From an uncultured Prevotellaceae bacterium (GTDB taxonomy: Bacteria; Bacteroidota; Bacteroidia; Bacteroidales; Bacteroidaceae): a stretch of DNA of 64,000 nt. The translations under genes and the position numbers were made by a program. Within the stretch, counting starts at the first letter, position 1, and each line of letters begins with the position of its first letter. Below are positions 29,178 through 37,331 of the stretch, in pieces. A model generated the notes under the pieces. The model saw only the letters and a list, made by a program, of their open reading frames with translations, was not told the DNA's origin and ran no database searches. The stretch covers positions 163,251 to 227,250 of the forward strand of contig OMWH01000001.1 of NCBI GenBank assembly GCA_900314755.1. The letters run 5' to 3'.

Positions 29178-30182
29178 TTAACAAAACCGATACATTTTAG
29201 CCAATAAGTGTAAAATAGACAATATGCGTTTTTTGACGAAATGATAAGTCCGATAGCCTACATTTTTTGAAAATATACTACTAAGTCGAAGCTCCAGATG
29301 TTGGAAGTCGTTAGTTAGTTTCTTCATGGTGATTCGCGCATATATCTGGGTGGCGGTAATATTAGAATGTCCTAAAATACGACTGACACTTTCAATGGGC
29401 ATTCCTTGGTTGAGAGCCATAATAGCGAAAGTGTGACGAGCACAGTGGAAGGTGACAGGTCTTGTGACACCACTCTCTTTCATGACTTGACGCAACCGCT
29501 TCGCTATGGCATGGTATCCGAGTCGGTCGAATATTTGCTCTTTCAGAGGGTCATTATAACGTTCGAGTATGGTAAGTGCCTGCGGCAGGAGTCTCACTTT
29601 GAAAGGAATACCAGTCTTGTGACGGGAAGTGATGATCCATTGGTAGCCATCAATCTCATAGATGTCTGATTTCCGCAATGCCCTGATGTCAACAAAAGAC
29701 ATGCCGGTAAGGGCGGCAAATACAAAGATGTCACGAGTGTAGTTTTGCAGAGGATTGTCGAAATGACGGATCATCAACTGATGGAGTTCTTCTTCCGAGA
29801 GGTACTGCCGCTCTCGAATGTTTTTGGCAATATGAAACTCTGCAAAGGGGTTGGTGAGTATCAATCCTCGCTTATGTGCTCGTTGCACAACGCCTTTCAG
29901 CATCATACAGTTGAGCCAGATAGTACCATGCCGCAGTCCTCTTTCAACACTCAAATAGGTACTGAACCGATGGATGAAGTCTGGCTCTATTGAAGAGAGG
30001 GGAATGTCCTTCCTATGTTCCCACAACACTAGAAAATCTGCTACAAATTCTCTCGCGCGTACCATTATATTATAAGAGTGACAAGAACGATCCTTCCCAA
30101 CCCTGACTGAGAATTGCTCATTGTCACGGTCGAAGGCTTCCAACAAGGTAATTGATTTGTTTTTCTGATATTTCCTCTTCAT
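29178..30182 (-). CDS. tyrosine site-specific recombinase, likely DNA invertase of the mirror SusCD operons
   Basis: A 334-residue tyrosine recombinase. The N-terminal SAM-like DNA-binding domain spans about residues 10-115. The catalytic domain shows every active-site residue: Arg in GMSFVDIRAL near 163, Lys in TSRHKTG near 188, HCARH (HxxR) near 248, LGHSN near 271 and the nucleophilic Tyr in TQIYARI near 281. The size and domain pattern match Bacteroides integrases that invert promoters or surface-protein genes. It sits between two divergent SusC genes whose 5' ends are inverted repeats. Its own promoter is at 30216-30246. A role as invertase of this locus is an inference. Confidence 0.92.
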   Translation of the reverse strand: MKRKYQKNKSITLLEAFDRDNEQFSVRVGKDRSCHSYNIMVRAREFVADFLVLWEHRKDIPLSSIEPDFIHRFSTYLSVERGLRHGTIWLNCMMLKGVVQRAHKRGLILTNPFAEFHIAKNIRERQYLSEEELHQLMIRHFDNPLQNYTRDIFVFAALTGMSFVDIRALRKSDIYEIDGYQWIITSRHKTGIPFKVRLLPQALTILERYNDPLKEQIFDRLGYHAIAKRLRQVMKESGVTRPVTFHCARHTFAIMALNQGMPIESVSRILGHSNITATQIYARITMKKLTNDFQHLELRLSSIFSKNVGYRTYHFVKKRILSILHLLAKMYRFC

Positions 30183-30215
30183 AATTGTAAAAATGTTTTA
30201 TACATTCATCATCCA

Positions 30216-30246
30216 CAAAGATACTGATAATTAATGAGATATCAAA
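30216..30246 (-). promoter_or_regulatory. promoter of the recombinase gene
   Basis: Minus strand TTTG (30243-30246), 19 bp, TATCTTTG (30216-30223): full consensus, 34 bp before the recombinase start. No forward promoter for the right susC is seen in this 79-bp gap. Confidence 0.75.
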
Positions 30247-30250
30247 ACTT

Positions 30251-30270
30251 AATACTTAAGTATGAATCAA
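30251..30270. repeat. right 20-bp inverted repeat at the susC start
   Basis: Exact inverted partner of 28867-28886. The match resumes inside the genes: 45 bp (30283-30327 with 28810-28854) and 44 bp (30409-30452 with 28766-28809). Confidence 0.8.
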
Positions 30271-33200
30271 GCATTTAAAAAGACAGCGCTGCTGATGGGT
30301 GCGTGCTCTTTGTTGGGCGTGTACTCACCTGTAATGGCCGCTAACCCCGAGGTATCGGTGGAGGCTGTTCAGCAGACAACGAAGAAGGTCACGGGTACCG
30401 TCAGTGACTCACAGGGTCCCGTGATTGGTGCGAGTGTTGTTGAGAAAGGAACTGCAACCTTGGTCATCTCTTACATCGGCTACACCACACAGGAGGTAGC
30501 CACAGGCAATCAGGCTAATTTCAACATCACCCTGAAGGAGGACAATGCCCTGCTGGATGAGGTGGTAGTTGTCGGTTACGGTGTCCAGAAGAAGAAGCTG
30601 GTTACCGGTGCCACTGTTCAGGTAAAGGGTGAGGATATCGCCAAGCTGAACACCACCAACGCTTTGACCGCCATGCAGGCAAGTTCTCCTGGCGTGAACA
30701 TCGCCCAGAGTTCTTCACAGCCTGGTAAGGGTTTCAAGGTAAACATCCGTGGTGTCGGTACTATTGGTGTGTCATCTCCGTTGCTGATTATCGATGGTAT
30801 CAATGCAGGTACTGCTGATGATGGTCTGAACGGTTTGAACCCTAACGACATCGAGAGCATCGACGTGCTGAAGGATGCTGCCTCCGCAGCCATCTACGGT
30901 GCCCGTGCTGCCAACGGTGTTATCTTGGTAACCACCAAGCAGGGTAAGGCAGGTAAGCTGTCTATTCAGTATGACGGTTATGTAGGTTGGTCAAACGCCT
31001 ACAAGGTCCCAGGTCTGGTGAATGCTAAGCAATACATGCAACTGATCAGTGAGGCAAACTTCAATACATACGGCACAGCAACAGATTGGTCCAGTATTGT
31101 TCCACAGTCAATTCTTGACAAGGTTGAGAACGGCTGGCAGGGAACCGACTGGTTCAAGGAGTATGAGAATAAGAATGCCCTTCAGTTCAGTCATGCAGTG
31201 ACACTGAGTGGCGGTTCAGACCGCTCTAAATTCTCTATGAGTTTGAACTACAGCTCTAACGAAGGTATCATGGGTGGTGATAACGCATCATCATACAAGC
31301 GTTACGGTGGTCGTATCAACTCTGAGCATATTGTACTGAAAGGTAAAGACCTGCTGGGTGAGGAGCACGACCTGCTGACTATCGGTGAGAATGTTTCTTA
31401 CTGGTATCATAAGAGTCACGACCTCGCAGAAGGAAACGGTTACTGGAACATCATGCAGGCAGCATATGTAGCTTCTCCACTTGTAGAACCATATAATGCA
31501 GATGGGAGTTTGACAAGTTGGGATAAAAATGGAGCAGGTCAATACAGTTCAACCATTTATAGTAATCCATTGAATCACTTCATGAATGGTGGCTATAACT
31601 CTCTCAATAAGAGCCGTGATTTTGGATTTGGTGCTACCATCTACTGGATTGTTGAGCCTATCAAGAACTTGAGGTATCGTGGGCAGTTCAATACTGGTTA
31701 TAGTTCTTCTAACCATCGCCATGTTTCGTTGCCATACAGCTCTTCATATACAAGTGCTAGCAACAACTATCAGATGACCATGAATGCTTCTGAGAACAGC
31801 AGCTTCAACATGGAGAACACGTTATCATACATTCTGCCTGATTTAGGTAAACACCATATTGACGTATTGGTAGGTCAATCTTTCGAACGCTCTAACTGGA
31901 GTATGGGAATGGAGAACTCCTTTACTGTAGGTGCTGAAAATCTGAATTCTTTAGTACTGAATGGTTGGGATTTTAATATTCCATCTAATTACGAAAGTCA
32001 GTATATCGTTGGTCACTCTGGTTACGATAATCCCCGTCAGGGCAACATTGCCTCTTTCTTTGGTCGTATTAACTGGAACTACGATGAGAAATACATGTTG
32101 ACCGCTATCCTCCGTACTGATGGTAGCTCCAACTTCGCCAAGGGCAAACGCTGGGGTACCTTCCCATCAGTTTCCGCAGGTTGGGTCATCACTAATGAGC
32201 CGTTTATGGCAAAATCCAGCAAATGGCTGGACTTCCTGAAAATCCGTGCCTCATGGGGACAGAACGGTAACTGTAACATCGGTAACTTCTACTATCTGTC
32301 TAACATCGGCTTCTCCCCAACGGAGTATCCTGACTATGGCTACAAGTTCTCTAGCGATATGATTAATACAGTAAGCCAGAATGTTTATCATACTGGAGCA
32401 TATGCTAAGAACGTTCCTAATGAGGATGTTACATGGGAGACTTCTGAACAGTGGGACCTCGGTCTTGATGCCCGTTTCCTCAATGGTCGCCTGGGTTTGA
32501 ACTTCGACTGGTATGTGAAGAAGACGAAGGACTGGCTGGTACAGGCTCCTATGAACGAGGTGCTTGGATATGAGGAACCCGCAATGATCAATGGTGGTGA
32601 TATTAAAAATACTGGTTTTGAGATTGGTCTCTCTTGGCGTGACAAAATCGGTAAGGATTTCAACTATCATGCAAGTCTAAACTTCGCTACCAACAAGAAC
32701 AAGGTAACACGTTTGGCTGTTGAGGGTGGAAAAATTGGTACAGATGGTGCTTATGCCAGCACATTGTTCCAGAATTCCTCATATGTCTCTGTAGTTGAGG
32801 AAGGACATCCTATTGGCTACTTCAGTGGAATGTCACATAACGGAATTTGGCAGAATCAGGATCAGATTGATGCAGCACGTGCCGCTGGCAAGGCAGTTCT
32901 TGCCAATGCACAGCCTGGTGATCCTATTTGGGTCGACTATGATGGCGATGGCACTATCAACTATGACAAAGACCGTCACGAGATTGGTCAGCCTCATCCA
33001 AAAGTAACGCTTGGTTTGAATCTCGGTTTCGATTGGAAGGGACTTGACTTCGGTATTACTGGTTATGGTGCGTTTGGACAGCAAATAATGCAGTGTTATC
33101 GTACCGCCCAACTTGCTACAGCTTTCAATAACTGGACAGTTGACGCATTCGACCGTTGGACAGGTGAAGGTACTAACAACAATCGCCCACGTTTGATGAT

Positions 33201-33510
33201 TGGCGGTGAGGCAAATACTTGGGTTAGTGATTTGTATATGCAGAATGCAGACTATTTCCGTATTCAGAACATCACCTTGGGTTATGACTTCACTAAATTG
33301 TGGAAGACTTCTCCTTTCCAGCAACTTCGTTTTTACGTACAGGTGCAGAATCTCTATACTTTTACTGGCTATACTGGTGTAGATCCTGAGTGTACATCTG
33401 ATGGTGGTAAATATAAAAATGGTAGTAACCAATACTTCATACGTGGCATCGACGTAGGTCTGTATCCTTCAGCGCGTACTTGGGTGATTGGTGCAAGCAT
33501 TAAATTCTAA
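30262..33510 (+). CDS. SusC/RagA-family transporter of the right mirror operon, shortened N-terminal domain
   Basis: A 1082-residue TonB-dependent transporter with a full signal peptide ending VMAAN, the SusC plug signature DAASAAIYGARAANGVI, and a complete barrel (ending VIGASIKF). Compared with the left paralogue, 19 codons (TNGVVTDFDGNFTLNVKPS) are missing, so the carboxypeptidase-D-like domain lacks its central strands while its ends remain (VTGTVSDSQGPVIGASVVEKGT, then ATLVISYIGY). The frame is intact. Each of the two paralogues thus lacks a different part of the same domain. No forward promoter is obvious. It starts the right SusC-SusD-lipoprotein operon. Confidence 0.92.
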   Translation: MNQAFKKTALLMGACSLLGVYSPVMAANPEVSVEAVQQTTKKVTGTVSDSQGPVIGASVVEKGTATLVISYIGYTTQEVATGNQANFNITLKEDNALLDEVVVVGYGVQKKKLVTGATVQVKGEDIAKLNTTNALTAMQASSPGVNIAQSSSQPGKGFKVNIRGVGTIGVSSPLLIIDGINAGTADDGLNGLNPNDIESIDVLKDAASAAIYGARAANGVILVTTKQGKAGKLSIQYDGYVGWSNAYKVPGLVNAKQYMQLISEANFNTYGTATDWSSIVPQSILDKVENGWQGTDWFKEYENKNALQFSHAVTLSGGSDRSKFSMSLNYSSNEGIMGGDNASSYKRYGGRINSEHIVLKGKDLLGEEHDLLTIGENVSYWYHKSHDLAEGNGYWNIMQAAYVASPLVEPYNADGSLTSWDKNGAGQYSSTIYSNPLNHFMNGGYNSLNKSRDFGFGATIYWIVEPIKNLRYRGQFNTGYSSSNHRHVSLPYSSSYTSASNNYQMTMNASENSSFNMENTLSYILPDLGKHHIDVLVGQSFERSNWSMGMENSFTVGAENLNSLVLNGWDFNIPSNYESQYIVGHSGYDNPRQGNIASFFGRINWNYDEKYMLTAILRTDGSSNFAKGKRWGTFPSVSAGWVITNEPFMAKSSKWLDFLKIRASWGQNGNCNIGNFYYLSNIGFSPTEYPDYGYKFSSDMINTVSQNVYHTGAYAKNVPNEDVTWETSEQWDLGLDARFLNGRLGLNFDWYVKKTKDWLVQAPMNEVLGYEEPAMINGGDIKNTGFEIGLSWRDKIGKDFNYHASLNFATNKNKVTRLAVEGGKIGTDGAYASTLFQNSSYVSVVEEGHPIGYFSGMSHNGIWQNQDQIDAARAAGKAVLANAQPGDPIWVDYDGDGTINYDKDRHEIGQPHPKVTLGLNLGFDWKGLDFGITGYGAFGQQIMQCYRTAQLATAFNNWTVDAFDRWTGEGTNNNRPRLMIGGEANTWVSDLYMQNADYFRIQNITLGYDFTKLWKTSPFQQLRFYVQVQNLYTFTGYTGVDPECTSDGGKYKNGSNQYFIRGIDVGLYPSARTWVIGASIKF

Positions 33511-33538
33511 TTCAAAACATTATAATAGATTAGAGAAT

Positions 33539-35386
33539 ATGAAAAAAATATATTTAATGGCTATTGCGGGTCTCTTCGCTGTTGGTCTCACTTCATGTGA
33601 AGATTTCCTCGATTCCAAGAACTACACAGAGGCTAATACCAGTAACTACCCTGCATCTGCTGCTGACCTGAACGCAGAGTTGGCTGCCCTGTATGGTGTG
33701 ATGAATCAGTTTGCTACAGATCCTCTCCAATCGCCATGGGTTGTCAACTATATTATGTCTGACGATGCCAATGGCGGAGGTGACGCAGGTGGTGATACAG
33801 AAGCTCATGCAATTTGTCAACTGATGACTAATAAGGAAAATCTTTTTGATAAGGCTTGGCATAATACATACGTAGGTATTGCCCGTGCCAATGCCATCAT
33901 CTCTGCTGTTGACGCTTTCGACTGGACAGGTCAGGAAACCACCCGTAACCAGTTGCTTGGTGAGGCATATTTCATGCGTGGTCTGTTCTATCTTTGGGGT
34001 GTTCAGTTCTGGGGTGACATTCCTGCCTACTGGGCAGCAGCGGCTCCAACACCCTGTCCACAGCAGAGTGCCAAAGAAGTTATTATGCCGCATATCCTTG
34101 CCGATTTCGTTAGTGCAGCCAACCTTATGACTCATGGTGCTACTACTCGTGGTGACGGTCATGCCACTAAGGGTGCCGCTGAGGGTTATTTGGCACGTGC
34201 CTACATGTTCTATGAGGGATTTTATATGAAGGCTGGTGAGCTTGCCAATGCCTCTCTTGCTGATGTGACCTTCGACTTCACACAGGAAGGTGCAGGTACG
34301 TCATTGTCAAAGGCTCAGGTTGTCGCTTTTCTTGAGGATGCTATTAACAATGGTGGTTATAGCCTTGTAGAGGACTTCCGCCTGCTTTGGCAGTATACCA
34401 ATATGTATACAATTCAGAGCTATGACTTTGTTGCGGATTTGAAAGCCGCTGGTAAGACATGGGCAGGTAATAACAACTCTGAAGAGATGTTCCAAGTACA
34501 GTTTATGAACTCCGCTTCATGGAATGGTAATATAGGAATGGGTTTCTGCAACCAAGGCTCTCTTTATCTAGGACTGCGTTGTGATGATGATGGAAATGGT
34601 CATGAGAATGGTGGTCCTGAGACTAAACCTTTCGGACAAGGATGGGGTCAAGGTACTATCAATGCTAACCTGTGGGATGACTGGCCAGACAGCGACCCAC
34701 GTAAGAAAGCAACGATTCTTAATGCACCTGAAGAGTGTGAAGGATTTGTATTTGTAACGTCAACTTCTGAAGATGCAGGTTACTACAACAAGAAGTGGAT
34801 GCCTATCACTTGTGATGACACTAATTGGGCTAACCATAAAGATGCTTATACTTGGTGGGGCGTTTACCGTAAGAATAATACCGATGCCGCCAACAACAAT
34901 GGTGACTCATTCCAGGGTGACCACTTTGCAGATGTCATACTTCTTCGTCTTGCCGATGTCATGCTGATGCACTCGGAGTTGACGGGTACTGCTACTTATA
35001 TGAATAAGGTACAGGCTCGTGCTGGTGTGCCACAGACCGGATATTCTTGGACTAACATCAAGAACGAGCGTCGTTGGGAGCTTGCCGGTGAGGGTCTACG
35101 CTTCAATGACCTCCGCCGTTGGTCAGGTCAGAATGGTGGTGAAAATTGCGAAGCAGCAAAGGCTATCGGTCGAAAGGCTGGCTCTAGAGTCGTTTACCGA
35201 CAGCAGTGGAAAGTAATGAAACACGCTGCTTCAAGTTGGGAGAAACGTTATGCGGCCACAGATGGATTCTTGGCAATTCCACCTGCGCAAATCAGAGCCA
35301 CTGCTGATGAGAATGTTCTCAAGCAGAATCCTGGATGGGGTGCTGATGTAGCTGATGCTAATATGACTACAACGCCAGTATATTAA
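33539..35386 (+). CDS. SusD/RagB-family lipoprotein of the right mirror operon
   Basis: A 615-residue SusD homologue. Signal with lipobox LTSC near residue 19, then EDFLDSKNYTEAN, closely similar to the left SusD. C-terminal blocks RLADVMLMHSELTG and RRWELAGEGLRFNDLRRWSG are intact. The start at 33539 begins the signal peptide and falls 28 bp after the susC stop; the ATG at 33488 overlaps susC and adds 17 residues with no signal character. Likely partner of the preceding SusC in uptake of an unknown glycan. Confidence 0.93.
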   Translation: MKKIYLMAIAGLFAVGLTSCEDFLDSKNYTEANTSNYPASAADLNAELAALYGVMNQFATDPLQSPWVVNYIMSDDANGGGDAGGDTEAHAICQLMTNKENLFDKAWHNTYVGIARANAIISAVDAFDWTGQETTRNQLLGEAYFMRGLFYLWGVQFWGDIPAYWAAAAPTPCPQQSAKEVIMPHILADFVSAANLMTHGATTRGDGHATKGAAEGYLARAYMFYEGFYMKAGELANASLADVTFDFTQEGAGTSLSKAQVVAFLEDAINNGGYSLVEDFRLLWQYTNMYTIQSYDFVADLKAAGKTWAGNNNSEEMFQVQFMNSASWNGNIGMGFCNQGSLYLGLRCDDDGNGHENGGPETKPFGQGWGQGTINANLWDDWPDSDPRKKATILNAPEECEGFVFVTSTSEDAGYYNKKWMPITCDDTNWANHKDAYTWWGVYRKNNTDAANNNGDSFQGDHFADVILLRLADVMLMHSELTGTATYMNKVQARAGVPQTGYSWTNIKNERRWELAGEGLRFNDLRRWSGQNGGENCEAAKAIGRKAGSRVVYRQQWKVMKHAASSWEKRYAATDGFLAIPPAQIRATADENVLKQNPGWGADVADANMTTTPVY

Positions 35387-35415
35387 TTGTCAAAACTAAA
35401 AAAGAGAATAACAAT

Positions 35416-36912
35416 ATGAAAAAATCAATATTATTGTTCGCAGTAGCATTAGGTCTGTTGACTGCTTGTAACCCCATCAAGGAGGAGAAAGGCTTCAATG
35501 TGACTAATATCTCTACTGATAAACTGCTCGAAGGTGCTACTTTCACGCAGTACAATGCCATCTATGATGAGGCTGGTAACATTACTGGCTATGAGGAGGC
35601 CTCTGACGGCAACTTCATTAAATTCAACATCCCCAGTGTACAATCTTTAACGATTTTCGCAAAGAAGCCAGACGGTTCTGAACAGATTCTTTTGACAGGT
35701 AAATCTGGTGGCATGTTCAATTATGTCCCCATGCGTGGCTCTGACCCTAATCAGACTATTTATTTCCGTTTTGTCAATCAGAACGGAGAGGAAGTGGTTG
35801 CCTCTAAGGATTTTGTATTCCAGGTGGCTGCCGACCTTGCTACCGAGGTGAAACTACTTGTCAGCGATGACGGTACAAAAGTATGGAAATGGAACGTCAA
35901 TGCTCCCGATGGCCGTGTCTGGGGTAATATGGGCTCAGGTGCAGGTGGAACATATAACGGTGCAGATCTTGCTTTCAAAGGCGGAACTTGGTGGGGTGTT
36001 ACGAGTGAGGAAGAATTCCTCACCCAAGGCGATCATTGCAGCGATGGCTTCATTGGTGACGAGTCTATGGACGCTACGATGGTCTTCTGCGAAGATGGAA
36101 CTATCACATGTTATGATGCTGATGGTAAACAGATTCGTAAAGGAAATTTCAAAGTGACAGATTGGAATCCCACTGCCGAAAGTGGAAAGATTGGCACATT
36201 GAATACAGATGCTGGTTCTATCCTGTGGCCATACGAAATTAATTCAGGCGGTAACAAGCCTACATGGTTTGAGATTGCTTACCTTTCCCCCAGCCGCCTT
36301 ATCCTCTGCTATCCTGACAAGGGAGAGTGGAATTATGACGGAAGCGGATGGACGGAAGGTACCTTCTGGCAGTTCTATAGTGAGACCGACGTGAAGGGTG
36401 TCCTGACAGATAATGATAATGCAACCTGGACCTGGGATGATGAAGACGGTAAGCAGTGCTGGGGTAACGGTGGTTATACTGGTTTTGCTTATGGTGGTGC
36501 AAGCAGCCTTACAGGAAATAGCTGGTGGGGGGTCGCATCTGATGGCCTGGCAGAACAGATTTCCAACTATGGTTACGGACTAGACGATGGTGCTGGTGCA
36601 ACCATGACATTTACATCAGACGGATTGATCACCAAGAGTAGTGGAGGTAAAGGCGCTTTCTCTTATGATGTCAATAACAAGGATGATGTTGGTGGATATA
36701 AAGAGGGTAAGACATGGGGGCGCTTCATGACTACTGGTGACGGTGTTCTCTTCCCTGTTCGTATCAATGCTGGTACTACAACAGATGAGTTTGATATCGT
36801 ATACTTCGATGATAACCACTTTGTGCTCTGCTATCCTAACTATCCAAAGGGTGGTGACAACGCTAACTGGATGGAAGGCACCTTCTGGCGCTTCAAGAAA
36901 GTGAGTAAATAA
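35416..36912 (+). CDS. SusE-position surface lipoprotein of the right mirror operon
   Basis: A 498-residue lipoprotein (lipobox LTAC at residue 15). Like its left counterpart it has an N-terminal Ig/PKD-like domain and two modules with KVWKWN or TWTWDDE, WGNMGSG or CWGNGGY, WWGVTSEEEFLTQ or WWGVASDG, GDESMDA, ILWPYEIN and FWQFYSE or FWRFKK. The two modules have diverged much more than those of the left protein. No enzyme lies in this operon, so the protein is probably a glycan-binding partner of SusCD. Family not recognised. Confidence 0.7.
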   Translation: MKKSILLFAVALGLLTACNPIKEEKGFNVTNISTDKLLEGATFTQYNAIYDEAGNITGYEEASDGNFIKFNIPSVQSLTIFAKKPDGSEQILLTGKSGGMFNYVPMRGSDPNQTIYFRFVNQNGEEVVASKDFVFQVAADLATEVKLLVSDDGTKVWKWNVNAPDGRVWGNMGSGAGGTYNGADLAFKGGTWWGVTSEEEFLTQGDHCSDGFIGDESMDATMVFCEDGTITCYDADGKQIRKGNFKVTDWNPTAESGKIGTLNTDAGSILWPYEINSGGNKPTWFEIAYLSPSRLILCYPDKGEWNYDGSGWTEGTFWQFYSETDVKGVLTDNDNATWTWDDEDGKQCWGNGGYTGFAYGGASSLTGNSWWGVASDGLAEQISNYGYGLDDGAGATMTFTSDGLITKSSGGKGAFSYDVNNKDDVGGYKEGKTWGRFMTTGDGVLFPVRINAGTTTDEFDIVYFDDNHFVLCYPNYPKGGDNANWMEGTFWRFKKVSK

Positions 36913-36933
36913 TCATTCTATCCTTCTATAACT

Positions 36934-36972
36934 ACCGCCCCGCATCCTCATCCGATGCGGGGCGGTTTTCTC
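36934..36972 (+). terminator. repeated terminator hairpin, copy 3
   Basis: Perfect 13-bp stem ACCGCCCCGCATC/GATGCGGGGCGGT followed by TTTTCTCTT. It ends the right mirror operon and is the exact inverted copy of 22375-22407. Confidence 0.92.
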
Positions 36973-37073
36973 TTACATGTATTTTTTAAACCCTTGTTAC
37001 CGTTGCCACCTTGCAACAATGGTTGATAATCAGTGAATTACGTGTGACAAGGACGAAAAATCGTTGCCACTCC

Positions 37074-37152
37074 TTGCCACCTCCTCAGCTCGAAGGTGGC
37101 ACTTAAGCTGGAAGCAGGCGGCACCTCCTACGCTCGAAGGCGGCACCTTTCT
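37074..37152. repeat. GC-rich intergenic repeat element
   Basis: No gene. The stretch repeats motifs such as CTCGAAGGnGGCAC. It shares AGGCGGCACCTT and related words with the GC-rich region at 63356-63462. Both precede strong promoters. Confidence 0.5.
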
Positions 37153-37155
37153 GTT

Positions 37156-37263
37156 TGTTCCACCCTATGGAACACTTTGTTCCATGCCATGGAACATTTG
37201 CTTCCCATTATCCGGATTCATTCTCCCAAGCATTGGAACAGGGCATTCCAGGCATTGGAACAA
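37156..37263. repeat. palindromic TGTTCCA/TGGAACA cluster upstream of the DUF6057 operon
   Basis: Two palindromes (GTTCCA-5 nt-TGGAAC at 37157-37173 and 37179-37195) lie 22 bp apart. Two further CATTGGAACA motifs at 37231 and 37253 are again 22 bp apart. Ahead of a consensus promoter they may be operator sites. No coding function is seen. Confidence 0.5.
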
Positions 37264-37291
37264 CGAGGCTGTTTTGTTTTTTCGTAAATAA

Positions 37292-37323
37292 TTTGGTAGG
37301 TTCAAAAAGTGTTAGTACCTTTG
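37292..37323 (+). promoter_or_regulatory. promoter of the DUF6057/PD40 operon
   Basis: TTTG (37292-37295), 20 bp, TACCTTTG (37316-37323). The start codon is only 8 bp downstream, so the transcript would be leaderless or nearly so. Confidence 0.8.
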
Positions 37324-37331
37324 CAAAGATT

